DNA of 6,800 bases from CAZQGE01 sp964592815 (GCA_964592815.1 CAZQGE010000064.1:1-6800), one strand, 5' to 3'; numbered from the stretch's first letter, positions 1 through 6,555 are shown. The notes: generated from the letters alone by a model not told the origin. Numbers and translations: made by a program.

Positions 1-44
1 AGCGGGATCAAAACCGACTCGTCTGTCCGGAACATATCCGTCAT
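1..44 (-). CDS. Possible start of a divergent gene of unknown function (5' fragment)
   Basis: On the minus strand an ATG at 44 opens a frame of 14 complete codons that runs off the window, reading MTDMFRTDESVLIP. A GAGGGG Shine-Dalgarno-like site lies 7 bases upstream (minus-strand 57-52), and a second in-frame ATG follows at 35. The first 60 bases are about 58% G+C (35 of 60), far above the AT-rich remainder, and 10 of 13 full codons after the ATG end in G or C. The change to AT-rich sequence just upstream of the SD site fits a gene boundary. The product cannot be identified from 14 residues. The opposite strand is also open here in more than one frame, so the call rests on the SD-ATG spacing and the composition change. 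Confidence 0.4.
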   Translation of the reverse strand, partial: MTDMFRTDESVLIP

Positions 45-83
45 GCTCTCGCCCCTCGCTTTTTTATTTTTATATTTTCGACC

Positions 84-112
84 TTAACATTTAATTTTCT
101 GTGTGATATAAT
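84..112 (+). promoter_or_regulatory. Sigma-A/sigma-70-type promoter with extended -10
   Basis: TTAACA at 84-89 (5 of 6 matches to TTGACA) is followed after exactly 17 bases by a perfect TATAAT at 107-112. The TG at 104-105 makes the -10 an extended one. Transcription would start near 119, leaving a leader of about 22 bases before the ATG at 141. This is the best promoter in the window and serves the membrane protein gene alone. No equally good minus-strand promoter for the divergent gene was seen in 45-140. The match is seen in the sequence; activity is inferred. Confidence 0.75.
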
Positions 113-140
113 ATTTCAAAATTGATATATAAGGGGATAT

Positions 141-1607
141 ATGGAAAATTTTTATTCGTTCGATTTGGAGTTTTCTGAACAAAAACATTACGTCAACGCA
201 AAACTTCAAAAGATAACAAATTACGTTTCATCTTTTATTTATTCAAATTGGTTTTTTGCTCTGCTGGTTGCAGTTATAGTTTTAAGTTGGCGCTTCCAAC
301 TTCCAGAACTCGCATTTGCTTACGTCACCGTAACAATAGTCTTAGCTTTGTGTTTTTTGGACGACGTTTCACCACTTATAAGTTGTTTTTTGGTGATAAC
401 CTTTATTTTCCCCGTGGGTGTAAAAATTACTGATTACTTACACTTAATAGCGTTTTTAATACCAATAATCGGTGCATTGGTTTACCATATCATATTTTTT
501 AGACCTAAAAAATTTGTGCTTGGTAAGTTGTTTTATCCTCAAATTGCAATATCTTTAGCATTGGTTTTCGGTGGTTTAGGTAGCAGTTTGTTGCCAAGTC
601 AATACGCACACGGCTTAGGGCAAATTTTGCAACTTGGCTTTTTGTTGCTTTTTTTATATCTGTTTATGACAAACTATATGTCAATAAGAAAAGGCGAACA
701 GACTGAGTATTTTGCAAAAATGTTGATAGCAACGGGGTTGGTTTTGACACTTGAAATGCTCATCTTTATGTTCTGCAACGATAAACCGTTTTTGGAAATT
801 AAACATGATGAAATTGACTTAGGCGCAATCAGTAGTAATGGTGCTGCAACTGTAATAATGCTTGCTATTCCCTTCTCATTTTATATGATGGTAAAGCACC
901 CACAAAAAAGCATTTTTTACGCAATATTGACTGTGTTGCAATACTTCGCGCTCTTTATAACCTACAGCAGAGGCGCAATATTGTTTGCAGTAATAACATC
1001 GCCTATGAACATAATTTATACCTTTGCAGTAAGCAAAAACAAAAAGCATATTGCATTATCATACGGAATAATTTTTGCCTTTGCAGCTTTAGTATATTTC
1101 TGTTTAATGGATAAAATCAACGACTTAATTTTAGGACTTTTCAACGTCAGAGGTTGGGGTTCGCTTGAAGAAATTTCTTCGGGTAGAATGAGTATATTCA
1201 AAGAAGCGTGGCAATGTTTTGCTGATTTCCCAGCTTTCGGTGTGGGGATAGGTTACGTCGGAATCAATTACACGCCAGGAAATAGTGGTGTATTTTGGTT
1301 TCATTCAACCTTCTTTCAAGTCATCGCTTGCACAGGTGTTTTTGGATTGTTGCTTTACCTATATTCTTATTTTGGACGTTTCAAAATAATATTTACAAAC
1401 ATCAAAAACAGTCCTTTTAATGCATTCGTTTTGTTTGCATTTATCGGATTTGAAGGTTATTCGCTTATAAACAACGGCACATTTTTGGCTATTCCTCTTA
1501 TGCTTATTGTTACAACTATGACATTTATGGTTGAAAAGGAAAACGCATATCAAAAATTGATAAGCGGCAACGTCTATCGCTATAATGCTTGCAAAACTGC
1601 TGAATAA
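141..1607 (+). CDS. O-antigen ligase/polymerase family (Wzy/WaaL-like) membrane protein
   Basis: This 488-residue protein is very hydrophobic, with about 12 or more predicted membrane spans between residues 37 and 464. The first 35 residues are polar and probably cytosolic. It shows the hallmarks of the O-antigen ligase/Wzy superfamily (Wzy_C, PF04932): SRGA at 276-279 at the start of a membrane span, then a large hydrophilic loop (about 322-388) with GR at 348-349, an aromatic helix ending in W357, G-rich turns (GVGIGYVG, 367-374), H388, and a span with GVFGL (399-403). Such proteins transfer or polymerise undecaprenyl-linked glycans on the outer face of the membrane. The family includes polymerases, O-antigen ligases and protein glycosyltransferases, and sequence alone does not separate them. 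The start is supported by AAGGGG at 131-136, 4 bases from the ATG. The gene stands alone on the plus strand with its own promoter, convergent to the glycan operon, suggesting separate expression. Confidence 0.85.
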   Translation: MENFYSFDLEFSEQKHYVNAKLQKITNYVSSFIYSNWFFALLVAVIVLSWRFQLPELAFAYVTVTIVLALCFLDDVSPLISCFLVITFIFPVGVKITDYLHLIAFLIPIIGALVYHIIFFRPKKFVLGKLFYPQIAISLALVFGGLGSSLLPSQYAHGLGQILQLGFLLLFLYLFMTNYMSIRKGEQTEYFAKMLIATGLVLTLEMLIFMFCNDKPFLEIKHDEIDLGAISSNGAATVIMLAIPFSFYMMVKHPQKSIFYAILTVLQYFALFITYSRGAILFAVITSPMNIIYTFAVSKNKKHIALSYGIIFAFAALVYFCLMDKINDLILGLFNVRGWGSLEEISSGRMSIFKEAWQCFADFPAFGVGIGYVGINYTPGNSGVFWFHSTFFQVIACTGVFGLLLYLYSYFGRFKIIFTNIKNSPFNAFVLFAFIGFEGYSLINNGTFLAIPLMLIVTTMTFMVEKENAYQKLISGNVYRYNACKTAE

Positions 1608-1643
1608 ATTTATTGCAACGCATAAAACTTTATACAAAAAGCT

Positions 1644-1670
1644 AAAAAGAACGGAAAAACCGTTCTTTTT
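1644..1670. terminator. Bidirectional intrinsic terminator between convergent genes
   Basis: AAAAAGAACGG (1644-1654) and CCGTTCTTTTT (1660-1670) form a perfect 11-bp stem around a 5-base A loop. Further T residues follow on the plus strand to 1672. The A-run of the left arm reads as a T-run on the minus strand, so the structure can end transcription in both directions. It lies 37 bases after the stop of the membrane protein gene and about 100 bases beyond the stop of galE. This is the expected place for a shared terminator of two convergent units. Confidence 0.88.
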
Positions 1671-1742
1671 TTGTTCTGATTTTGTGATGCTTTTATACTA
1701 CACTTTCCGCATTTTAATATTTAATTTTTTCTATTTCCTTTA

Positions 1743-1766
1743 TGTTGTGCGTTTTCTGCTACAACA
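1743..1766 (-). other. Small hairpin in the galE 3' untranslated region
   Basis: TGTTGT plus GC (1743-1750) can pair with GC plus ACAACA (1758-1766, one bulged T at 1760) around a 7-base loop. It begins just after the galE stop on the minus-strand transcript. No T-run follows on that strand, so it is not a terminator by itself. It could act as a 3' end stabiliser, or be chance. Apart from this hairpin and the terminator, nothing supportable is seen in 1608-1771. Confidence 0.3.
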
Positions 1767-1771
1767 CTTAA

Positions 1772-2782
1772 TCATTTCATCTTGTTTTGTTGAAACTTCC
1801 AAGTATCTCTGCACATATCTTCCAAACTTCTTGTTGCAGACCAACCTAGCAACTCTTTTGCAAAATCAGGTGAAGCGTAACAAGCCGCAATATCACCAGG
1901 GCGACGCTCAATAATTTTATACGGCAATTCCTTTCCGCAAGCCTTTGAAAACGCATTGACCATATCTAAAACGCTGTACCCAACTCCCGTACCTAAATTT
2001 ACGGCGGTAGCTTTGAATTTGTCAATATTCTTCAATGCGGCAATGTGTCCTTCTGCGAGGTCCATAACGTGAATATAGTCACGCACACCAGTTCCGTCAG
2101 GCGTGTTGTAATCGTTGCCAAATACTCTTACGTAAGGCAGTTCACCAAAAGCTACTTTTGCAACGTATGGCATCAAGTTGTTAGGAATTCCTTTTGGGTC
2201 TTCGCCAATCAAACCGCTTTCGTGCGCGCCAACTGGGTTGAAATATCTTAACAACGCAATGTTCCAAGCATTATCCGCGTTATATAAATCACGCAAAATA
2301 TCTTCAATCATACACTTTGTTTTTCCGTAAGGATTGGTTGCCCTTCCCACCTCGCATTGTTCGTTTAATGGCAAAATTTCGGGGTCGCCGTAAACGGTTG
2401 CAGAACTTGAAAACACCAACTTTTTGACGTTGTATTCTTGCATAATCTCCAACAAAGTCAAAGTTGACGTCAAATTGTTTCGATAATAAAGCAAAGGCTT
2501 AACACAGCTTTCACCAACAGCTTTCAAACCTGCAAAATGAATGACTGCATATATGGAATTTTCAGAAAAAACTTTTTTAAGAAAATCTGCATCGCATACG
2601 TCGCCTTCATAAAATTTAACCTTTTTGCCAGTAATTTTTTCTACGTTTTTGACATTCTCAATGCTGCTGTTTACAAAATTGTCAACAGCTACAACGTCAA
2701 AACCGTTGTTGAGCAACACTACGTTGGTGTGGGACGCAATATAACCTGCACCACCTGTAACCAAAATTACTTTTTTATCCAT
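1772..2782 (-). CDS. galE: UDP-glucose (UDP-GlcNAc) 4-epimerase GalE
   Basis: This extended SDR enzyme interconverts UDP-Glc and UDP-Gal, and possibly UDP-GlcNAc and UDP-GalNAc, in the cytosol. At 336 residues it is near the roughly 338 of E. coli GalE. It has the NAD-binding motif GGAGYIASH (10-18; the third glycine of GxxGxxG is Ala), D34 after the second beta strand, HFAG (82-85), the catalytic SSSATVYG (125-132) with S127, and YxxxK at Y152/K156 within NPYGKTK. RYFNPVGAH (179-187) and the C-terminal RRPGD (293-297) are also family hallmarks. At the position of E. coli Tyr299 it has Cys301 (AACYA), the residue type linked to acceptance of N-acetylated substrates. The ATG at 2782 is chosen because an AAAAAAGGAG site sits 7 bases upstream and the residues then begin directly with the NAD fold. 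An in-frame extension to 2821 would add a Lys-rich, implausible leader. It is the last gene of the minus-strand operon, 19 bases after the preceding stop. Confidence 0.96.
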   Translation of the reverse strand: MDKKVILVTGGAGYIASHTNVVLLNNGFDVVAVDNFVNSSIENVKNVEKITGKKVKFYEGDVCDADFLKKVFSENSIYAVIHFAGLKAVGESCVKPLLYYRNNLTSTLTLLEIMQEYNVKKLVFSSSATVYGDPEILPLNEQCEVGRATNPYGKTKCMIEDILRDLYNADNAWNIALLRYFNPVGAHESGLIGEDPKGIPNNLMPYVAKVAFGELPYVRVFGNDYNTPDGTGVRDYIHVMDLAEGHIAALKNIDKFKATAVNLGTGVGYSVLDMVNAFSKACGKELPYKIIERRPGDIAACYASPDFAKELLGWSATRSLEDMCRDTWKFQQNKMK

Positions 2783-2789
2783 ATAATTA

Positions 2790-2799
2790 CTCCTTTTTT
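2790..2799 (-). promoter_or_regulatory. galE ribosome binding site that decides the start
   Basis: AAAAAAGGAG on the minus strand (2799 down to 2790) lies 7 bases before the ATG at 2782. It falls inside the 19-base gap between the upstream stop and galE. It favours the 2782 start over the longer in-frame reading from 2821. Confidence 0.85.
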
Positions 2800-2801
2800 C
2801 C

Positions 2802-4085
2802 TTATTGACCTTCTTTTTCAATTTTTTTATCTATTGTATTCTGCAAAATCTGCTGAATTTGTTTTATATTTTTGTTTTTATTATGATATATTTTTGCAAC
2901 GTTAAGTTGCTTTTCTCTAATTTCTTTAAGGTTTTTACTGCTTGCAATTTTAATTAAACATTGTTCAAGTTCAGATTTTGACGTTGCACACATAGCACAT
3001 TGATTTCTCAGCAAAAAATCAATGGACGCCACGTTCTTAGGACCGTAAGCTAAAAGCGGTTTACCCGAACTTAAACTGTCTGCAATCTTGGTTGAAAAAG
3101 AATATTTAACACCTTCAATGCTTTCAGCATCAAAGGCTTCAACGTGCAAAAGCACGTCGCTTTGTTCCATTGTCTTTTTAACTTCCGAATATTCGAGCCT
3201 ACCCTTATAATTCAATGCTTCAACGTTCTTTATATTATCCAAAATCCAAGCTCTATCCTCAGCTGTATAAACAGAAAAATCGATAGCAAGTTTCTTTTCT
3301 CTTATTATGTTTGCAATGTCAATAATAGACTTATACCTGTTCCAGCTTATATTTCCAACAAACGACAATTTTATAGGGTCGCAAAAATCTCTTTGTATAA
3401 ATTCAGTCATTGAACTTGTTGTATAAAGTGTTTCACACTTAACGCCAAATTCAAGTTCGTAATCGTGTGCCATAAGTTCTGTCAAACACACGTTTTTTGA
3501 TGAACTAATCAACTTTTTTGTAACTCTTTTGTAAATCTTATGGTTAAGTTTTCCAATTGCGCCCAAGTCCATATTCTTGCTGAAATAAAAGTCGTCCACC
3601 CAATAGCACACTATTGGTGCGCAACAAAACTTTGAAACCCACATTGCAATTTTCAAACTAAAAACCGCGTCGCTTCCATAAAAGAATATTACGTTTGGAG
3701 AAAAGTCTTTTAGCCAATTCTTCAATGCCTTAGTTTTCCAAGTGTTAAGACCCCACGCTAAATTTCTAAGTAACCTAACAAGTGGTTTTTTTGCTGAATT
3801 GTTGCCATAAACTGCCTTTTCTGCTTCATTTTGACTTTTTGCAGTTTCTTTTTCAATTTTTGAACCTGCTTTTTTAAGTCTTAATACTGAGTCTTTTATA
3901 TCAAAATCAGTAACCCTAAAATAATTATCGCAAAAGTCTGCATCAGGTATATCTTTGTGGAAAAAAAGTTGGGCAATATTATCTTTGTCGCACCAGTTAA
4001 ACAACTCCGACATAGTTCTGCCGTTGTTATTTGTGCTCAACATTGCGTTATGTGAAATAATCAAAATTTTGTTTTGTTGTTCCAT
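2802..4085 (-). CDS. GT-B fold glycosyltransferase (GT4-like)
   Basis: From the chosen start this is a 427-residue cytosolic protein with no clear membrane span. It opens with a strand and donor-fold signature, KILIISHNAML...NNNGRTMSELF (6-29). The first Rossmann-like half continues through VIFFYGSDAVFSLKIA (132-147) and the aromatic YWVDDFYFSK (161-170). The second half has LSFVGNISWNR (240-250), YKGRLEYSEV (293-302), DVLLHVEAFD (310-319) and FSTKIADSLSSGKPLLAYGP (330-349), the typical nucleotide-sugar-binding end of GT4 enzymes. The canonical second Glu of EX7E is replaced by D336. Sugar and acceptor are unknown. Residues 66-100 form a charged, Lys/Glu-rich insertion. Start choice is uncertain: the ATG at 4085 has only a weak GGTG three bases away. 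An in-frame ATG at 4166 would add 27 Lys/Asn-rich residues but has no SD site. The conserved fold starts right after 4085, so that start is preferred. Confidence 0.82.
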   Translation of the reverse strand: MEQQNKILIISHNAMLSTNNNGRTMSELFNWCDKDNIAQLFFHKDIPDADFCDNYFRVTDFDIKDSVLRLKKAGSKIEKETAKSQNEAEKAVYGNNSAKKPLVRLLRNLAWGLNTWKTKALKNWLKDFSPNVIFFYGSDAVFSLKIAMWVSKFCCAPIVCYWVDDFYFSKNMDLGAIGKLNHKIYKRVTKKLISSSKNVCLTELMAHDYELEFGVKCETLYTTSSMTEFIQRDFCDPIKLSFVGNISWNRYKSIIDIANIIREKKLAIDFSVYTAEDRAWILDNIKNVEALNYKGRLEYSEVKKTMEQSDVLLHVEAFDAESIEGVKYSFSTKIADSLSSGKPLLAYGPKNVASIDFLLRNQCAMCATSKSELEQCLIKIASSKNLKEIREKQLNVAKIYHNKNKNIKQIQQILQNTIDKKIEKEGQ

Positions 4086-4134
4086 ATTCACCAACTTATC
4101 CGTTTTTAATTTGGTATCATTATTTAAGTCTATT

Positions 4135-4212
4135 TTTTGACTTAAGATTTTGTTTTGAGATTTCATTTTGTCTTATGTTTTAACTTTTTTACTTTATTTT
4201 GACTTAAGATTT
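4135..4212. repeat. 16-bp direct repeat pair in an AT-rich gap
   Basis: TTTTGACTTAAGATTT occurs identically at 4135-4150 and 4197-4212, 62 bases apart, with a CTTAAG palindrome in each copy. TTAAGTC (4124-4130) and GACTTAA (4139-4145) also form a 7-bp inverted repeat around an 8-base AT loop. The elements lie between the TagF-like gene and the next glycosyltransferase. They may be a protein-binding site, the trace of a slipped duplication, or an artefact of low complexity. A convincing internal promoter was not found here. Confidence 0.6.
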
Positions 4213-4236
4213 CTTGTGTTGTCTTTTTGGTTTTAG

Positions 4237-4244
4237 CTCCCCTT
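4237..4244 (-). promoter_or_regulatory. Shine-Dalgarno-like site with no nearby start codon
   Basis: Directly after the stop of the TagF-like gene (4247-4245) the minus strand reads AAGGGGAG. This is the strongest ribosome-site match in the gap, yet no ATG, GTG or TTG follows at usable distance. The next in-frame ATG of the downstream gene is about 70 bases away at 4166, and the preferred start is at 4085. It may be the stranded SD site of the downstream glycosyltransferase after an insertion, or a chance purine run. Confidence 0.45.
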
Positions 4245-5420
4245 TTACTTTGACAAAGTTTCCTTCAATTTTGCAACAACTGTTTCACTTGCTCTGCCTG
4301 CGTTTGGCGCATATATTGATTTGAATTCTAAAGTCTTTTCCGACGCTTCTTTTATGTTCAAACTTTGAATATTTTTAAGCAATTCCTGTTCATTTTTGCA
4401 AACATTGCAAGGCAGACTTTTGTGCATATCCAAATAAAGTCCTCGCTTTTCAGCATAAGTTTCTAAGTCGTACGCAAAACAAAGCATAGGTTTTCCAGTT
4501 ATGCAGTAGTCAAAAAACATACTTGAATAGTCACTGACAAGCATATCTGAAGCAATAATCAAATCAGATAAATACGGATAATCTGAAACGTCAATTACGT
4601 TTTTGAAATTGCTTGCATTTAATAATTTTGCTACCTCGTAATGCGCCCTAAAAAGAATAACATAATTGTCGCCCAACGTTTTTTGCCAATTTTCAAAATC
4701 CATTGGAATATCCAAAACGCATTGATTTTGCTCATCTCTTTGATACTCCCTAAACGTTGGGGCATAAAGAATTGCAATTTTATCCTGTTCAATGCCGATT
4801 TTTTTTCTAAATTCAGTTTTGTCCGTTTGTTTGGTAAAGACGTCATTTCTAGGCAAATCACATTCCAAGATATTTTTTCTTTCTACGTTGAAAAGTCTTT
4901 CAAAAATTTCCGCATCGTAACCGCTTTGAGCTGTCATAATATCAATTTTAGAATCACCTTTTGTTTGAAATGCGCCCTTATCTGCAGAGTTTTCTTCCTG
5001 ACAGATTTTTTTGAGTGGCGTACCGTGCCAAGTATTCACTTGAATTGTTAATTTCTTTTTGAATGAAAGTCCTCGTTCAACACCTGAATTTGTAATCCAA
5101 ACTTTTGCTTTTAAGGCATAGATTATAAACTTGGGTGTGTCAATTTTGATTTTTTTACCTCTTTCACCAATATCAAATTTTTCAGGATTTCTAAATGCCC
5201 AAATAAGTTTATAATCTTTGAAAAAATCGTCATTGATTATTTGGTCATAGAGTGCTTTTGGGCTGTCGTCAAATTTCTTTCCGCCAAACGAAACAAATAA
5301 AATAGTTTTTTTGTCAATTTTAACAAACAACGACAAAAAGCGAATACAGTTTGTTCCAACAAAATAAAATAGTTTATATGCCCATTGATGAGTTTTTATA
5401 AAGTTAATTATTTTCTGCAT
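4245..5420 (-). CDS. CDP-glycerol glycerophosphotransferase family protein (TagF/TarL-like)
   Basis: This 391-residue protein has the single-domain architecture of the Glyphos_transf family (PF04464). Members move a polyol phosphate (glycerol-P or ribitol-P) from its CDP-activated form to a growing teichoic acid or capsule chain on the inner membrane face. An amphipathic N terminus (1-35) probably attaches it to the membrane. Family motifs: FVSFGGKKFDDSPKALYD (42-59), WITNSG (108-113), WHGTPLKK (131-138, with H132), YAPTFRE (219-225), LFRAHY (256-261, with H260), SDMLVSDYSSMFFDY (291-305), KPMLCFAYDLE.Y...RGLY.D (310-331). The two His residues match the catalytic histidines of characterised TagF. 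The ATG at 5420 is chosen because AAAGGAA (5434-5428) lies 8 bases upstream; a TTG two codons earlier (5426) is too close to that site. Its first 17 bases overlap the end of the cytidylyltransferase fusion, indicating coupled translation and a donor-maker/donor-user pair. Confidence 0.92.
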   Translation of the reverse strand: MQKIINFIKTHQWAYKLFYFVGTNCIRFLSLFVKIDKKTILFVSFGGKKFDDSPKALYDQIINDDFFKDYKLIWAFRNPEKFDIGERGKKIKIDTPKFIIYALKAKVWITNSGVERGLSFKKKLTIQVNTWHGTPLKKICQEENSADKGAFQTKGDSKIDIMTAQSGYDAEIFERLFNVERKNILECDLPRNDVFTKQTDKTEFRKKIGIEQDKIAILYAPTFREYQRDEQNQCVLDIPMDFENWQKTLGDNYVILFRAHYEVAKLLNASNFKNVIDVSDYPYLSDLIIASDMLVSDYSSMFFDYCITGKPMLCFAYDLETYAEKRGLYLDMHKSLPCNVCKNEQELLKNIQSLNIKEASEKTLEFKSIYAPNAGRASETVVAKLKETLSK

Positions 5421-6555
5421 TTTCAAGTTCCTTTATTTTCTCGCGCAAATCGCTGCTGCTTATTCCTTGTGTATAATCGAAATATATAATTTTGACGTCA
5501 GTATTTTCAAAATATTTTTCATAAGCCTGAAACCGTGGAGTGTTTTTGTAGTCCGAACCTACAAAAAGCATATCATAATGATAAATTTCATAAGCCTCAG
5601 AATCTTCTTTTTGCGACTCAACAACCATATCCACATATTTGCAGCTTCTTAAAATTTCGCACCTGTTTTCATACGGAATGATGACAGTTTTACCCTTATG
5701 AGACGCATCTCTATGCACACCAACAATCAAAAAATCGCAATACTTTTTTGCTTGTCTAATAAGATTTAAGTGTCCTATATGGAACATATCAAACGTCCCG
5801 CTCAAATAACCGATTTTCATTTTGGGCTTTTTTTCTAAAGTCGCGCTGTCGAGTTTATATTCATAGCTTTCCAACCCAAATTTGTGGCTGTCTGCATTAT
5901 ATCTGTCAATTACGTTCTTGAATACGCTGTCGTATTCGGGAATAAACAAAGTTTCTCTTGCAAACGTTTTTTCAACAATTTGCTTGCTTATATCTTCAAC
6001 TTTGTCAAGGTCTGTAACTCCACCATGAAAGCAAGTGCCTTTTATGCTACCAGGCGAACACTCCAAAATTCTGTTTTTATAGCCAGATTTTTCAAGTTCA
6101 ATATTGACGCTTTCCACAAATCTTGAAACGCTTGCTTTAGTTGCGGAATATAACGCATAAAACGGTGACGAAATTCTTCCTGCTATTGACGACATAATAC
6201 CAAAATAAAAATCCGATTTTGACGCTATTCTATCATAAAATAACTTAACGACTTTTATTGGTGTTAAAGCGTTAATTTTGAACATCCAGTCTATTTCTTC
6301 AGTCTTTATTTCATCAAACAAACATAGACGTCCAATTCCTGCCGTAACAAAAACTGCATCAACGTCGTTTTTGATGAGCTTCAAATCTTCAAATTCTTGA
6401 TTTGATAAATTGTTATGAATAAAAACTATTCTATTGTCATAAATCAAAGGCTCATTTTTGTCAAAAATGTAAATCCTTTTGTAGCCTTGCGCTAAAAGTT
6501 GACCTACAATTCCTGCGCCAACACCCCTGCTTCCACCAATAACCAAAGCATTCAT
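5404..6555 (-). CDS. SDR reductase fused to TagD-type cytidylyltransferase (predicted CDP-polyol synthase)
   Basis: This 383-residue protein has two catalytic domains. Residues 1 to about 205 are a classical SDR: GGSRGVGAGI (7-16) for NAD(P), TAG (71-73), N95, S122/S123, and Y136-x3-K140 (YSATK), then a PG turn (168-169). Residues 246-383 are a glycerol-3-phosphate cytidylyltransferase-type domain: SGTFDMFHIGH (252-262, HxGH), VGVHRD (278-283), FVGSDYK (331-337) and YTQGISSSDLR (361-371), matching the TagD GIST region. A linker of about 40 residues joins them. No SD site precedes M246, so the second domain is not a separate product. Predicted role (inference): reduce a phosphorylated carbonyl compound to a polyol phosphate and charge it with CTP, feeding the adjacent TagF-like transferase. 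Exact substrate (glycerol, ribitol or other) is unknown. The ATG at 6555 shares one base with the upstream TGA (TGATG). A TTG at 6558 has better SD spacing (8 versus 11 bases from GGAGGAG, 6573-6567) and would add one Met. Confidence 0.9.
   Translation of the reverse strand: MNALVIGGSRGVGAGIVGQLLAQGYKRIYIFDKNEPLIYDNRIVFIHNNLSNQEFEDLKLIKNDVDAVFVTAGIGRLCLFDEIKTEEIDWMFKINALTPIKVVKLFYDRIASKSDFYFGIMSSIAGRISSPFYALYSATKASVSRFVESVNIELEKSGYKNRILECSPGSIKGTCFHGGVTDLDKVEDISKQIVEKTFARETLFIPEYDSVFKNVIDRYNADSHKFGLESYEYKLDSATLEKKPKMKIGYLSGTFDMFHIGHLNLIRQAKKYCDFLIVGVHRDASHKGKTVIIPYENRCEILRSCKYVDMVVESQKEDSEAYEIYHYDMLFVGSDYKNTPRFQAYEKYFENTDVKIIYFDYTQGISSSDLREKIKELENAENN

Noticed and set aside
125..142. ATATAT inverted repeat flanking the AAGGGG ribosome site of the membrane protein gene
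   Set aside because: A six-pair all-A/U stem with a six-base loop would be too unstable to hide the ribosome site; probably chance in AT-rich sequence.
1585..1914. Plus-strand open frame of 109 codons after the membrane protein gene
   Set aside because: It runs through the perfect terminator hairpin and then antisense to the end of galE. It has no ribosome site and its residues are Phe/Leu-rich low complexity.
2783..2821. N-terminal extension of galE to 2821
   Set aside because: It would overlap the preceding gene, adds a Lys-rich leader unlike GalE, and ignores the good SD site before the ATG at 2782.
2537..2905. Plus-strand open frame of 122 codons
   Set aside because: It is fully antisense to galE and the end of the upstream glycosyltransferase, both clearly coding on the minus strand by conserved motifs; no SD site or family pattern.
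4086..4244. Internal minus-strand promoter in the gap before the glycosyltransferase
   Set aside because: Several TTAAGT-like and TAAAT-like hexamers occur, but none combines good -35 and -10 matches at 16-18 base spacing; expected by chance in such AT-rich DNA.
4641..5051. Plus-strand open frame of 136 codons
   Set aside because: It lies antisense to the TagF-like gene, whose motifs are intact across the same interval; it is a shadow frame.
5404..5819. The cytidylyltransferase domain as a separately translated protein starting at M246
   Set aside because: The frame is continuous with the SDR domain, and no Shine-Dalgarno-like sequence precedes that ATG.
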